Shown here: piece by piece, positions 1-10,264 of the stretch | Layout of the letters: every line of letters starts with the position of its first letter | Numbering within the stretch: position 1 is the first letter of the stretch | Assembly: GCA_001464735.1 (NCBI GenBank) | Contig: LNDU01000043.1 | Location: forward strand, 157,273-221,272 | From: Nitrospira sp. Ga0074138 | Lineage (GTDB): Bacteria; Nitrospirota; Nitrospiria; Nitrospirales; Nitrospiraceae | Length of the DNA: 64,000 nt | Reading direction: 5' to 3' | Translations under genes and position numbers: made by a program | Notes under the pieces: generated by a model | Database searches by the model: none | Told to the model about the DNA's origin: nothing | What the model saw: the letters and a program-made list of their open reading frames with translations, nothing else

Positions 1-325
1 CCGGCACCACCTCTTTGTGCTCGGTCGACGTGCCCGCCTTCGGCGCAGGAGCAGACTGCGGCTTCGCATCCGTTGATGGCTTGTGCGGCACCGGCGGACT
101 CTCGGACGCGGCCGGGGGAGATTGCGGACGTGGCGTATGCTTCTCTGGCACGACTTCTTTGTGATCGGTGGACGTGTCTGTCTTCGTAGAAGGAGCGGGC
201 TGCGGCTTTGCTTCCGTCGCACCTTCTTTTTCTTGCGTCTCAGAGAACGCTGAACCCGCACCTATCGGCACCAGCACCAACACATTCAGACACAGAACGA
301 TCAGCGCTCTCGACGATGTGATCAT
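1..325 (-). CDS. Secreted Pro/Lys-rich repeat protein (C-terminus outside window)
   Basis: Reading leftward from an ATG at 325, the frame stays open to the window edge. A GAGGAGG ribosome-binding site lies just upstream of the start. The first ~27 residues form a signal peptide (hydrophobic run ending GAGSAFS). The mature part is low-complexity and repeats a ~20-residue unit at least twice, with the shared pieces KPQ-AP, TST-HKEVVP and a spacer rich in Pro and Ser. I do not recognise a family. An extracytoplasmic spacer or cell-envelope protein is plausible. The real C-terminus and the number of repeats cannot be seen. Confidence 0.7.
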   Translation of the reverse strand, partial: MITSSRALIVLCLNVLVLVPIGAGSAFSETQEKEGATEAKPQPAPSTKTDTSTDHKEVVPEKHTPRPQSPPAASESPPVPHKPSTDAKPQSAPAPKAGTSTEHKEVVP

Positions 326-513
326 CGCGCGAGTCCTCCTCGTGAATATCACTCCTGAGATTGTCTCAGTCATTGTAACTTGCTCATGATGCTCTGTCAT
401 CTGCACACACGTGAGGAAGCCCCCTCTCGTCAGGGAACTGATCTGATTGACGCGCCTCCGGTCGAGCCGGAGGCTTCTGTCTTGTCGTTCAACCAGGCCG
501 TGAGGTCCGGTTT

Positions 514-1854
514 CTATGATTGGGCAGCGCTTGGTTGGGGGGTGAAGGAACCGGATGGAGAAACGGCCAATCCTCGGGGGTGTGCTTTATAGAAGCTGAA
601 GAGCCACGCAGTTGCAGCCGTCAGAAGAAGAATGAGACTGATCCCTCCTAAACTAGCGGCAGGGCCGATATGATCAGCCGCCCATCCAAAACCGGCCATT
701 CCGGCCATCGATGAGGCCATTCCCCCCGTGGCAAAGCTCGTAAAGACTCGCCCGAGCAGATGCTCTGGCGTCAATTCTTGGAGCATCGTCCATACCAATG
801 GCGTAAACATGGCGGTGCTCCCCCCAATCACCGCAATCAAGACTCCAGCGGCGACAGGAGCATCAAAGAAACCAAGTGCGGCAACGGCAATGCCGCCGAC
901 CGCCAAGGCGCCGGACATGAATCGCAGACGCCACGGTACGTCTCCCTGCGCAATGGATGTCAAACTGAGGGACGCGAGTATCATCCCAACCCCGAGTGCT
1001 GACCATAGCCATCCGAGTTGGATCGGCCCCACGCCAAGCACCTCTTTCGCAAAGACCGGCAGGAGAAAGATGAAGGCACTGATGCCGACACTATAAAGGG
1101 TGGCCGTCAACATGAGAAGCGTGACGGTCTTCTGTTCGACGAACACGAAGCGGAAACCCGCCATCAAATCGCTAGTAATGCCTTCCGTCAACCCTTTACC
1201 TGCAACACGGAAACGGTCGAGCGTTTCATGCACCCGGATGGGGAACAGGCACAGCGCAGAAATGAAAAACGTGGCCGCATCGACATAGAGCACGTTTTGT
1301 GCTCCGATGAGCGCGATCCCGAGGCCGCTGACGGCAGGACCCACAAGAAGCCCGACGTTGGTCGTCGTCTGCAGTAACGCATTGGCGGCAATCAGCCGCT
1401 CTTTGGGCACAATGAGAGGAACCGCCGAGGTCAAAGCCGGCCCGAAAATCGTGGAGAAGATTGCGGTGGCAAACACAAGGATGTACAGCCGATCAAGCGA
1501 CAAGGCCCCCATGGCAAAGAGCACGGGGATCAAGAGCACCATGAGGGTTCGGAGAAGATCGACTCCGATCATCACCGGCTTCTTTCGAACGCGATCCAGA
1601 TAGACACCAATGAGAGGCCCGAATAGTAGCGGGGGTAGTGTTTGGAGCAGTCCAACCACCGCCATCTTAAGCGCCGATCCGGTTAGGTCGTATACAAACC
1701 AGAGCAACGCCACCTTGTTGAGGCTGTCGCCGATCTGAGAGATCGTCTGGCCAGCGAACAAAAAACCGAAGTCTCTAGTTTTGACCAACTCCCAGCCTCG
1801 AGCACGGCTCGGAGTGGAACCAGTCTTTTGCGAATGAGTACGTACGTCAGACAT
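514..1854 (-). CDS. MFS transporter, EntS/DHA3-like exporter
   Basis: Major facilitator protein of about 446 residues in the inner membrane. It has roughly twelve hydrophobic segments, and the loop after the second segment reads YLDRVRKKP, the usual MFS A-motif region. I chose the ATG at 1854 (MSDVRTH) because it overlaps the last bases of the upstream glycosyltransferase by 8 nt, which suggests translational coupling; an in-frame ATG at 1938 would add 28 polar residues lying inside that gene. The N-terminal ~20 residues are cytosolic and basic. The substrate cannot be read from sequence; relatives export siderophores or drugs. Confidence 0.85.
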   Translation of the reverse strand: MSDVRTHSQKTGSTPSRARGWELVKTRDFGFLFAGQTISQIGDSLNKVALLWFVYDLTGSALKMAVVGLLQTLPPLLFGPLIGVYLDRVRKKPVMIGVDLLRTLMVLLIPVLFAMGALSLDRLYILVFATAIFSTIFGPALTSAVPLIVPKERLIAANALLQTTTNVGLLVGPAVSGLGIALIGAQNVLYVDAATFFISALCLFPIRVHETLDRFRVAGKGLTEGITSDLMAGFRFVFVEQKTVTLLMLTATLYSVGISAFIFLLPVFAKEVLGVGPIQLGWLWSALGVGMILASLSLTSIAQGDVPWRLRFMSGALAVGGIAVAALGFFDAPVAAGVLIAVIGGSTAMFTPLVWTMLQELTPEHLLGRVFTSFATGGMASSMAGMAGFGWAADHIGPAASLGGISLILLLTAATAWLFSFYKAHPRGLAVSPSGSFTPQPSAAQS

Positions 1855-2941
1855 GCTGGCCTCGTCCAAGAATCTTATGCGGTTCGGCAGCGAAGGCGTG
1901 TGTGGCTTGTGCGGCTCCGTCTTCGAGAAGACGCTCATAGAGCGCTACATAGTCACGTGCCATCCGCTCCGCCGTAAACCGCTCGTCAAAGGCCGCCCGA
2001 CATTGCTGTCGATCAATAAAGGAGACCTGCCCGACTGCGTCCACCATTTCGGAGACCGTCTCACAAATAAAGCCGGTGACGCCGTGATTGATGATTTCAG
2101 GAATCGATCCGCGTCGGTATGCTAACACCGGAGTTCCGCAGGCCAAGGCTTCGATCAGCACCAACCCGAAAGGCTCCGGCCAATCGTAAGGACACACCAA
2201 CGCTATCGCATTGCCGAGAAAGTCGTCTTTCTCAGCATCGGAGATCTCTCCAACAAACTCAATCAGTGGATGGTTGAGCAACGGTTCAATCTCAGCTTCG
2301 AAGTAGTTCTGGTCGGCCGGATCGACCTTTGCCGCAATCCGCAAGGGAAGGCCGGTGCGTTTGGCGATTTCGATCGCGTGGTCCGGACGTTTTTCAGGGG
2401 AGATCCGTCCCAGAAAGGCCAAGTACCCTTGCGCCTGAGGATGAAACGTATAAAGATTTCGAGGAAGACCATGGTGGATAGTCGCCGCCCAGTTGGCCCA
2501 AGGTAGCGGTTTGCGCTGGGCATCTGAAATGGACACCAAGGGCATTTCTGGGAACTCACGAAAGACGGGTTCCAATTCGGGAAGATCCTGACGACCGTGC
2601 AAGGTCGTCACAACCGGAATGCTATTCCTCCGTGCCAACGGGAATCCGATGAAATCCAGGTGTGAATGAATAATGTCAAAGCCCCTCGCCGCTCCAAGGC
2701 CCCGTTCCTGAAGCATCATCATCGGAGCGTCTCGATTGAAGATGCCGGTATTCAACCGGAGGGCCTGTGGGCAGATTGCTTCAAGCCGCGCGGCGGTCTC
2801 TGAATCACCGCTGGCGAACAGCGTGACATCATGCCCCTGGGCAACCAACTCCTCTGTAATGTAGGAAACGATTCGCTCGGTCCCCCCATAAAGCTTGGGT
2901 GGAACACTCTCCCACAACGGGGCCACTTGTGCGATTCTCAT
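1847..2941 (-). CDS. GT4-family glycosyltransferase
   Basis: Retaining GT-B glycosyltransferase of 364 residues, probably cytosolic or membrane-associated. The N-terminus has the GT4 acceptor-domain pattern MRIAQVAPLWESVPPKLYGG followed by TERIVSYITEEL. The C-terminal half has the donor-site pattern FGLVLIEALACGTPVLAYRRGS-PEII with the conserved E-x7-E. LGRISPEKRPD marks the inter-domain junction. The next gene, an MFS exporter, overlaps its 3' end. The sugar donor and acceptor are unknown; cell-surface glycan or small-molecule glycosylation is the usual role. Confidence 0.9.
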   Translation of the reverse strand: MRIAQVAPLWESVPPKLYGGTERIVSYITEELVAQGHDVTLFASGDSETAARLEAICPQALRLNTGIFNRDAPMMMLQERGLGAARGFDIIHSHLDFIGFPLARRNSIPVVTTLHGRQDLPELEPVFREFPEMPLVSISDAQRKPLPWANWAATIHHGLPRNLYTFHPQAQGYLAFLGRISPEKRPDHAIEIAKRTGLPLRIAAKVDPADQNYFEAEIEPLLNHPLIEFVGEISDAEKDDFLGNAIALVCPYDWPEPFGLVLIEALACGTPVLAYRRGSIPEIINHGVTGFICETVSEMVDAVGQVSFIDRQQCRAAFDERFTAERMARDYVALYERLLEDGAAQATHAFAAEPHKILGRGQHV

Positions 2942-3430
2942 GCGCCTTCCTTTCTCTTCCTTTTGTTGCAGTTCAACTGCCTGTTTTCGGTCACCGGATT
3001 GTATTGTGTATTGTAAGGGCCGGTGTGACTGAAATTACCTACTGCATCAATTGCATCAATGGGAAATTGACCACTGATGACATCTTGCGATGTCCTTGGC
3101 CACCTGAGTACTGGGTTATTCCCTTAATCATGACTGTCATGCTACTCACCCGCATGGCGCCGCTCAACGGACAAAACTTCTATCACCTGACCGGAATATG
3201 TCCAGTCGAGGGCGCTTGACTGGACATTGCGTCTCATGATGGCACTCATTTCAGGCATGCAAGGTCGCACAGCCGCCTTGAGGTGATCAGAAACGTTTTG
3301 CCGACTAACGAACGTTAACATGCTACTTTCCTCTCCAAATCACACAGCCCCTGCCCCTGCTCGTTGAATTTCGCGACGTGCCGTGTGCGAAGCGACGATG
3401 CGGCGAAGAATTCTCTCCCAAGAAATACTG
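2942..3430. other. Intergenic region without a recognisable gene
   Basis: About 490 bases between the start of the glycosyltransferase gene and the end of the next leftward gene. The base composition is lower in GC near 2990-3070. It should contain the promoter of the glycosyltransferase operon on the minus strand, but I see no convincing -35/-10 pair. Short frames here lack family resemblance. Confidence 0.5.
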
Positions 3431-4666
3431 TTACTGGCCGATCCGCGCTGCCTTGACGATTTTCTCTCCTCTGATCTGCTCCAGGAATCGATCGGGTGGG
3501 ACTGCCGGTGGAACGATCCGTACTTCCTGCCAGCCTTCGCTGACGGCTCCCTTGTGACCCTGCATTTCATAAACCCATTTGTCGATGCTTTCCTGACTGG
3601 TTCCATCGCTGAAGGTCACCCAGAAGAGAAACGGCATCTGCTGCTGAGTCGCCTGGAGGCTGTCAGCCATTTTCAAGAGCCGTTCGGGGCTTGGATCGAC
3701 AGCTTTCGATGCACTCGCAACTGCCGTCTGCAACTTAGTCTTCAGCACCTGGTTATATTCTTCCAAGCTGACGACTTCTTTGGCGAGCCGATGATTGTCC
3801 GCTGTAAGATTCTGGATAGCAGCTTCCAACTGCTCCTGCTCGACCCGCCCTCGGCTCGCCATCTGGCGTGTCTGGCGATCTGTCTCGCGACCGACCGTTT
3901 CCAGCCGCTTTTCAATCTCCTCCCTGACAGTCAGCACATTGGACTCGAAGGACTCCTGCGTAGACGACAGCTTGACTAAGGCCTGTTGCAGCTGCACCAC
4001 GCCTTTCTGTTGAGACCCGAGCGCGTCATCAACCTTCGCTTGCATCCGTGCCAGCTCACCCAGCTGTTGCTCAAATTTTGCCATGTCAACGGCCGGAGCG
4101 GGCGAAAGAGTTGCTGTTTGAACAACCGGAGATGGCGTGCGATCCGATGTCCTTCCTGTCGTGATTCGGTCAGCGACCAACCCAACGACAGCAATTGCCA
4201 ATAGCGCTTGCGTGAAGGCAACCGTTCGCATTCCATAGGCCAGTGCCGGTTCTGGACGGCGGGCTACCACTCTATCGGTAACATCAGCAATGCTCTTCCA
4301 GGCGCGGCTCCAGAAACTTGGCGCAGGAGTGAACAGCGCACTGAGCGTTCCCCCTTGTGCCAGGTTGTGAACAGAAAGCTCGACGGTATCAGCGGAAAGC
4401 CGGACACGGTCCGTTCGATATCCACACTCGGGAGCCGTGAGCCCCCCTAAGAGCGTTCCGTCTTCGGCGCGAAGCTGTACCGTCTCGATGTGATCGACGC
4501 ACTGGACTTGCAACATTGCACCGATCCCTGCGCTTTCAAGCTCTCCAACACGCCGCTCATTGACATAGACCTGTATAGGATCCGACCAGCTACGAATCTC
4601 GGGCCGGCTGTTCAATGATTCAAGGAGTTGGGATCGATACGCTTCCAATTCCTCTTCGTGACCCAT
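3431..4666 (-). CDS. Single-pass membrane protein with long coiled coil
   Basis: 411 residues, no family recognised. The N-terminal ~150 residues are soluble and start with a short acidic helix (EEELEAYRSQLLESL). One transmembrane helix follows at about residues 170-185 (FTQALLAIAVVGLVADRI). After it comes a Pro/Thr linker, then a long Gln/Glu/Lys-rich coiled coil at about 205-320, and a small C-terminal domain with SDGTSQESIDKWVYEMQG. The layout (short cytosolic head, one membrane helix, periplasmic coiled coil) resembles membrane-bound signalling or anti-sigma proteins. It follows the 293-residue gene by 49 bases on the same strand, so the two probably work together. Function unknown. Confidence 0.75.
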   Translation of the reverse strand: MGHEEELEAYRSQLLESLNSRPEIRSWSDPIQVYVNERRVGELESAGIGAMLQVQCVDHIETVQLRAEDGTLLGGLTAPECGYRTDRVRLSADTVELSVHNLAQGGTLSALFTPAPSFWSRAWKSIADVTDRVVARRPEPALAYGMRTVAFTQALLAIAVVGLVADRITTGRTSDRTPSPVVQTATLSPAPAVDMAKFEQQLGELARMQAKVDDALGSQQKGVVQLQQALVKLSSTQESFESNVLTVREEIEKRLETVGRETDRQTRQMASRGRVEQEQLEAAIQNLTADNHRLAKEVVSLEEYNQVLKTKLQTAVASASKAVDPSPERLLKMADSLQATQQQMPFLFWVTFSDGTSQESIDKWVYEMQGHKGAVSEGWQEVRIVPPAVPPDRFLEQIRGEKIVKAARIGQ

Positions 4667-4715
4667 AAGAACCTCCTCACCTTCCTACTGCATCTAGGCA
4701 CCCACTAGCGCTCCC

Positions 4716-5597
4716 CTACGGTCGCACCTGCAATTCCAGACGCGGCTTTTCGCCGGTCAAAGATCCGCTGGATCCCAGCCCCCAGGCCGTTTGCATGCAA
4801 TCGAGACAGAGCGCCAGATGCCAAATTCGATAATCGCAGCCATAGCCTTGAGCGAACATGTCTCCCCATTGAGATCGCGAAAGACAGGGGTAATGATCCG
4901 GTTCGCTTTTTCGGTAATGCGCCTGCGCGACTCGGATCAGTCGCTCGGCCTCACTGTTGAATCGTTGACGTTGACGCTGCTGCTGATGCCCAAGCTCGGC
5001 CAGCTCTGCCTTCGTGAGACCCACCTCATCCATCGTGCGCTGCCAACCGCTCTCACGCCATCGTCGGAAATTCTTATAGATACGCTGGCTCTCCAACCCA
5101 TTGAGTCCGGTCACCGCGATGACGTCCCCCGCGCCCCATCCATAGGAATGATGATACAACGCGATCAGCGCGTCACGACTGACGACCGCTCGCGCGACGA
5201 GCCCATCGAGAAATCGACCGAGCGGCCGCAGCAAGTCCGGGTGATAACAAAATGGTTCCGGCTTGCTGTGCTGTTTGGCCACCAAGGAGTCGAACAGAAA
5301 CAACGGCCGACACGGAACTTCGCTGCGTCCACAGACCAGAAACCGTTCGAGATATTCAGAACCCCAGCGTAACGCGAATTTCTCATGTTCGATGTCGTCG
5401 TTCCATTGGCCAGTCTCCCGCAAAAACCGTTTCGTATAACCCGTCGCCCGATCCAACAGCATTGGTAAGGCTTGCGAGACGACTTGATCGAACTCGTCCG
5501 ATGTCGAGACCACCTCTTCCAGGCGGTTCACCGTTACCATACGATCAGCCATCACGTGGCTCTTACTGAGCGTATTGTGCATTCTCGTCAGGGCCAT
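4716..5597 (-). CDS. Conserved protein with possible HTH, partner of the coiled-coil protein
   Basis: 293 residues from the ATG at 5597, chosen because GGAGG lies five bases upstream; an upstream in-frame ATG at 5690 lacks such a site. The middle (about residues 155-205) reads ALIALYHHSYGWGAGDVIAV followed by TGLNGLESQRIYKNFRRW, which looks like the region-4 helix-turn-helix of a sigma-like factor. No classical sigma region 2 can be made out. A Gln/Arg-rich helix follows, and the tail has a paired-Cys motif (CLDC). I treat it as a candidate transcription regulator paired with the downstream membrane protein; this is inference from layout, not from a family match. Confidence 0.6.
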   Translation of the reverse strand: MALTRMHNTLSKSHVMADRMVTVNRLEEVVSTSDEFDQVVSQALPMLLDRATGYTKRFLRETGQWNDDIEHEKFALRWGSEYLERFLVCGRSEVPCRPLFLFDSLVAKQHSKPEPFCYHPDLLRPLGRFLDGLVARAVVSRDALIALYHHSYGWGAGDVIAVTGLNGLESQRIYKNFRRWRESGWQRTMDEVGLTKAELAELGHQQQRQRQRFNSEAERLIRVAQAHYRKSEPDHYPCLSRSQWGDMFAQGYGCDYRIWHLALCLDCMQTAWGLGSSGSLTGEKPRLELQVRP

Positions 5598-6210
5598 TGT
5601 GCCTCCATCGACACCGGAGAGCATTGGACAAATACCTGCACTCGCTCCCTCGTTTTGTCCATTGCTCCGATCCTCGCACTCCTGGTACAAGGCTCCCGTT
5701 TACGGTTTTTCCAGGTGAAACTGGACTAGCAGAACGGTAATCCAACCATTCAACGTTCTTTAACACCTCTCGCTGCTCACGAGGAGCAGGCTTCTTACCC
5801 GACAGCGTGATCGTGCCCCTTACCCTTCGTCCGAGTGTCATCACCGACGAACAAAAACTTTTGGCCATCACAGGCGCTACCTCAATGCTATGGGAACCAA
5901 GCGCTGAGGCAGCATCATCCAGATCAGCTTTCGGACACTTTCTTCATCTACGTTTGCAAGGGTAATGTGCTGCAGGAACACCAGAGAGCCTTTGAAGAGC
6001 TAATTCCGCATACCGAATAGTCTCCGGTAACAGGCCGGATAGGGTTCGACCATCGGAGACATAACCATTCCAAGCTCCATATAATTAAACAGAATGAGGT
6101 CAGTAATTACTAGTGCCCTGCCGGTTGACTCTGGTCGAGCGGGTCACCCACGAAAGAGGGGTTGTATCTACCCTGGTATGCCCACATCGTGGAATTCTTC
6201 ATAGATCGCC
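5598..6210. other. Intergenic region without a recognisable gene
   Basis: About 610 bases. Short frames exist on both strands (for example 5835-6020 on the plus strand), but none has a ribosome-binding site plus family resemblance. The right part (6060-6115) is AT-rich. Probably the promoter region of the regulator-like gene and the 3' region of the ATPase gene. Confidence 0.4.
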
Positions 6211-8967
6211 TCATGCCTTCTGTAGCCCGGCGCTTGCTCGTCGTTGAAACCACTTGACCACCTCGACGATAGCCAACGGCAGAAGCGCCATGGCCACCAT
6301 CAGTTCCCAATCTTCAATCGGGAGCGGCGCGACCTTGAAGATAGGCTCCATGAACGGAATCGTCAGAATACCGACTTGTAAGGCAACAGCTAACACCACA
6401 GCCCAGATGAGGGCATGGTTGGTCGTCACGCCCACCTGGAACAGCGACCAGCGATCGCTCCGGCAATTGAAGACATGCACCAGCTGCACGGCGACCATCA
6501 CAGTAAAGGCCACGGTCCGTGCCTGCTCAATCGATTGTTGCCACACAAATAGGCTACACCAGAACGCGCCTAGGGCGATGACCGACAACATCAACCCCTC
6601 GCCGGCGATGGCCCACAACCGCCCGCCGTCCAATAAGCGGGCCTGGGCCTGTCGCGGCGGCTGCCGCATCAAATCCGGCGCCTTCGGATCGACCGCCAAT
6701 GCAAGAGCAGGAAAGCCGTCCGTCACGAGATTCATCCACAGAATGTGAATCGGTAGGAGCGGAAGCGGCAGGCCAAAGAGCGTCGCGAACAGCATGACAA
6801 GCACTTCGCTGACGTTGCACGACAGGAGAAAATGCACCGTTTTCCGGATGTTGTCGAATACCCCTCTGCCTTCTTCCACCGCCGCGGCGATCGAAGCAAA
6901 GTTATCGTCGGTGACGACCATATCGGCCGCTTCCTTCGTAACATCCGTGCCGGCGATGCCCATGGCCACTCCGATATCGGCAGCCTTGATGGCGGGCGCG
7001 TCGTTCACTCCGTCGCCCGTCATGGCAACAACGGCCCCGTTCCGCTTCCAGGCCTCGACGATCCGGAGCTTGTGCTCGGCCGACACACGGGCGTACACAC
7101 TCGCGCCCTCGACCCGTTGCGTCAATTGCTCGTCGGTTAAGCCATTCAACTCTGCCCCGGACAACGCCACCCCCTCATCGCGATGCAGGCCTAATTCACG
7201 CGCAATCGCGATCGCGGTCTCCTTGTGATCGCCAGTGATCATGACAGTATGGATGCCCGCATCCCGACAGAGGCGCACCGCCTCTGTCGCTTCGGGCCGC
7301 AAGGGATCCTTCATCGCGAGGAGGCCAAGAAAGAACAGATCGCGCTCAACTTCTTCATCTGAACTTGCCGGTTGCCCAATGGGCTTATACGCAACACCTA
7401 GTACGCGGAGGGCTTGTTGAGCCAACGAGGCGTTGGCTTCGCTGATCAGCTGCCGATGCGCTTCGTCCAGGGCCTCAGTCCGACCCTCCAGCGTGACGCG
7501 TCCAGTGCAACGGTTCAGCAGGAGATCAGGCGCTCCTTTGCAGTATGCCACAGGGCCTTGCTCCGTTCGGCGGACGATCGTCATCATCTTCCGCTCAGCA
7601 TCGAACGGCACTTCGCGTACGAACGGTGCCCGGCGCTCCAGTTCATCTTTCGTCAGACCAGCCTTCGCCGCTGCCACGAGCAGTGCCCCTTCGGTCGGAT
7701 CGCCGATGATTTGCCAGACTCCGTTCTCCTGTCGCAATGCCGCCCCATTGCAGAGAACCGACGTAGTGAGCAGATGATGAATGCCTGCTGGAAGGGGTGA
7801 GGGTGAATGACTGACGGGCGAGGGGCGGATCTCTCCAGATGGTTCATACCCCTCGCCGGTCACTTCGAAGCGGACGTTATCCATGATCAAGCACGTGACT
7901 GTCATCTCGTTCTTCGTCAAGGTGCCGGTCTTGTCGGTACAAATCACGGTGGCGGAACCCAGTGTTTCGACTGCGGGGAGTTTGCGAATCAGCGCATGTC
8001 GTTTGGCCATCCTGGTTACGCCCAAGGCCAGCGTAATCGTGACGACAGCAGGAAGGCCTTCTGGTACGGCTGCGACGGCGAGGCTCACCGAAGTAAGAAA
8101 CATCTCGACCAACGGCTCCCCGCGGAGATATCCGAGAGTGAACACCACCGTGACGACGCCGAGCGCCAGCCACAGAAGTGTCTGGCCGAATTGTTCCAGC
8201 CTCCGCTGCAACGGAGTTTCAGCACGCTCCGCTTCGGCAGCCTTCTGAATCATGGCCGCAATCCGACCTAATTCCGTGCCGAGTCCTGTCGCCACCACCA
8301 GCCCGCGGGCTTTACCCGAGACCGCGACGGTACCCATGAAGACCATGTTGTGTTGATCGGCGAGCGGCACCTCGGCGGTATCGAGTCGTTCTGCCTGCTT
8401 GTGCACGGGTGTCGATTCGCCAGTGAGCGAGGCTTCTTGAGATTGGAAATTCGTCGTATAGAACAGGCGTACATCCGCAGGAATGCGGTCACCCGCTTCG
8501 AGGGCGATCACATCTCCTGTGACCAGTTCCCGTGCCGGAATGGACTGCAACGCACCGCCACGAATGACGCGGGCCATCGCGACCGACATCTTGCGCAGTG
8601 CCGCCAACGATCGCTCGGCTCGGAATTCCTGCACAAACCCCAGCACGCCATTGAGAAACACGATGGCCAGAATCGCCGCCGCATCGATCCAGTCTTCTAA
8701 CAACCCGGACACAATGGCCGCCCCGATCAGCACCCACACGATGAGGCTTGAGAACTGCGAGAGAAAGAGTTTCAGCACCGAGGGAGGAGGAGCGTCAGGC
8801 AGTTCGTTGGGACCTTCTTGCGCTTGCCGGCGTGTCGCTTCATCGGCATTCAGACCAACGCTGAGGTCTGTCTGAAGTTCACCAGCCAGAGCTTCTGTCG
8901 GTGTGGCATACCATGCCATTGCTCTCTTCGTCCCACCGGATACCGGTAGTCTCTTCTCAATCCGCAT
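6211..8967 (-). CDS. P2-type cation-transporting ATPase (Ca2+-ATPase-like)
   Basis: 918-residue inner-membrane ATP-driven cation pump. It shows all P-type landmarks: TGES at 182-185, PEGLP at about 302-306 in M4, the phosphorylated Asp in DKTGTLT at 345-351, and TGDGVNDAPA near 650. The N-terminal YATPTEALAGELQTD segment is the cation-ATPase N domain of P2A/P2B pumps. The C-terminal six helices are present, so the protein is full length. AAGGGAC precedes the ATG at 8967. The ion is likely Ca2+ or a related divalent cation, which fits the Ca2+/cation exchanger gene next to it, but Na+/K+-type relatives share these motifs. Confidence 0.92.
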   Translation of the reverse strand: MRIEKRLPVSGGTKRAMAWYATPTEALAGELQTDLSVGLNADEATRRQAQEGPNELPDAPPPSVLKLFLSQFSSLIVWVLIGAAIVSGLLEDWIDAAAILAIVFLNGVLGFVQEFRAERSLAALRKMSVAMARVIRGGALQSIPARELVTGDVIALEAGDRIPADVRLFYTTNFQSQEASLTGESTPVHKQAERLDTAEVPLADQHNMVFMGTVAVSGKARGLVVATGLGTELGRIAAMIQKAAEAERAETPLQRRLEQFGQTLLWLALGVVTVVFTLGYLRGEPLVEMFLTSVSLAVAAVPEGLPAVVTITLALGVTRMAKRHALIRKLPAVETLGSATVICTDKTGTLTKNEMTVTCLIMDNVRFEVTGEGYEPSGEIRPSPVSHSPSPLPAGIHHLLTTSVLCNGAALRQENGVWQIIGDPTEGALLVAAAKAGLTKDELERRAPFVREVPFDAERKMMTIVRRTEQGPVAYCKGAPDLLLNRCTGRVTLEGRTEALDEAHRQLISEANASLAQQALRVLGVAYKPIGQPASSDEEVERDLFFLGLLAMKDPLRPEATEAVRLCRDAGIHTVMITGDHKETAIAIARELGLHRDEGVALSGAELNGLTDEQLTQRVEGASVYARVSAEHKLRIVEAWKRNGAVVAMTGDGVNDAPAIKAADIGVAMGIAGTDVTKEAADMVVTDDNFASIAAAVEEGRGVFDNIRKTVHFLLSCNVSEVLVMLFATLFGLPLPLLPIHILWMNLVTDGFPALALAVDPKAPDLMRQPPRQAQARLLDGGRLWAIAGEGLMLSVIALGAFWCSLFVWQQSIEQARTVAFTVMVAVQLVHVFNCRSDRWSLFQVGVTTNHALIWAVVLAVALQVGILTIPFMEPIFKVAPLPIEDWELMVAMALLPLAIVEVVKWFQRRASAGLQKA

Positions 8968-9139
8968 AACGTCCCTTTCGTTATGACATTCACAGCAGGG
9001 TGCATGCCATGCATAGCATTCGACTATCTGACGTCCTTGCTCAGTTCACTGTGGCGTTATGCCACGTCAGCAAAGGGCCATGGTGGTCAAATGCAACACA
9101 AAGAAGGTGGGAGTACTTGGAGGAGTGGTTGGTTGCTGG

Positions 9140-10156
9140 TTACCCGTTGAAGAGAAGCCAGAGCCCCAGGACGTAGACGACGATCATCAACAGGCTATCC
9201 GGCTCAATCAGCCTGAACCGTCGTTCCGCCCGGTAAATGATCCCCATCAAACCGATGTTCATCATAATGATCGCCCACAAAGCCGTGAGCGCATGCGTTG
9301 AACTCATGGTGCTCAATAGCCCTCCCCCGCGATAGGCAAGATCCGCAAAGAAGAACGCCGCCATGTTGAAGGCATTACTGCCGAACAGATTGCCGACCGC
9401 CAGATCGAACGCGCCCGATCGAACGGCGGAAATCGAGACGACCAGCTCAGGCAACGAGGTGGTTATGGCAACCAGTGACGTTCCGATAAAAGTGGCGGTC
9501 ATGCCGCTTTCTTCTGCGATCCGCTCGGCCGACCAGGCCAACACCGGCGCCGCGACCAGCAAGACGAGGGCGCCGATGGAGAACCCTCTGACGGCATAAC
9601 GGAGCGCGTCGCGTCGACTCCCGTCGGAACCTGGCTCCTCAGCCAGACCCTCCACAACGGCTTTCTGTTCGAGTTGACGGCGCGCCATGTCCTCCTGCCG
9701 AAACACCAGCCTCATCCCTAGCACATAGAGGATCAGAAGTATCACACTCTCAAAACCTATGCCGAGATGGACAACCTCGATCCGTAACAGCACAAAAAAG
9801 GCTGCGAGGGCCGTCAGCACCATGGCGAGCGTCGCCGTCAACGTATGCCCCAAGGCCGCCTGCTGCCACACCCGCTTCTGACGGTACAGGAGGTCGATAA
9901 GCCCAAGCGTGAGCATGTTACTCATCCCGGCCCCGAAGAGGTTACCGGCTGCAAGATCGGGGGCATCGAGCCATCCGGCGCTCATCGTGGTGAAGACTTC
10001 CGGCAGGGACGTGGCGGCGGCCATCAACACGACGCCGATCCACAATCGCCCCAAGCCGGTCAGTTCGGCAATCTGATCACCATAGCGTGAGAGTTTCGTC
10101 CCCGCGAAGACAATCGCGCCGGCGGAGACGACGAAGAAAAACCACGGGAGGACCAT
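9140..10156 (-). CDS. Ca2+/cation antiporter (CaCA family, YrbG-like)
   Basis: 338 residues from the ATG at 10156, preceded by a GGAG; an upstream ATG at 10264 would add a polar stretch before the first helix. The protein has about ten membrane helices in two inverted repeats. The alpha-repeat signatures are AATSLPEVFTTMSAGW with GNLFGAGMSN, and SLVAITTSLPELVVSISAVR with GNLFGSNAFN, both with the acidic residue that coordinates the cation. It exchanges Ca2+ (or another cation) for Na+ or H+ across the inner membrane. It sits beside the P-type cation pump, suggesting a shared role in cation homeostasis. Confidence 0.9.
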   Translation of the reverse strand: MVLPWFFFVVSAGAIVFAGTKLSRYGDQIAELTGLGRLWIGVVLMAAATSLPEVFTTMSAGWLDAPDLAAGNLFGAGMSNMLTLGLIDLLYRQKRVWQQAALGHTLTATLAMVLTALAAFFVLLRIEVVHLGIGFESVILLILYVLGMRLVFRQEDMARRQLEQKAVVEGLAEEPGSDGSRRDALRYAVRGFSIGALVLLVAAPVLAWSAERIAEESGMTATFIGTSLVAITTSLPELVVSISAVRSGAFDLAVGNLFGSNAFNMAAFFFADLAYRGGGLLSTMSSTHALTALWAIIMMNIGLMGIIYRAERRFRLIEPDSLLMIVVYVLGLWLLFNG

Positions 10157-10264
10157 GCTCGTGTCTCCGGATGGGGCCAGAGCAGAAGAAAGCAGACCAC
10201 AAGCGGGGGATAAGCCAAGCCAGCGGGTCAGCGACGGTCGGTCACCTTCCCGCCTGAGGCTCAC

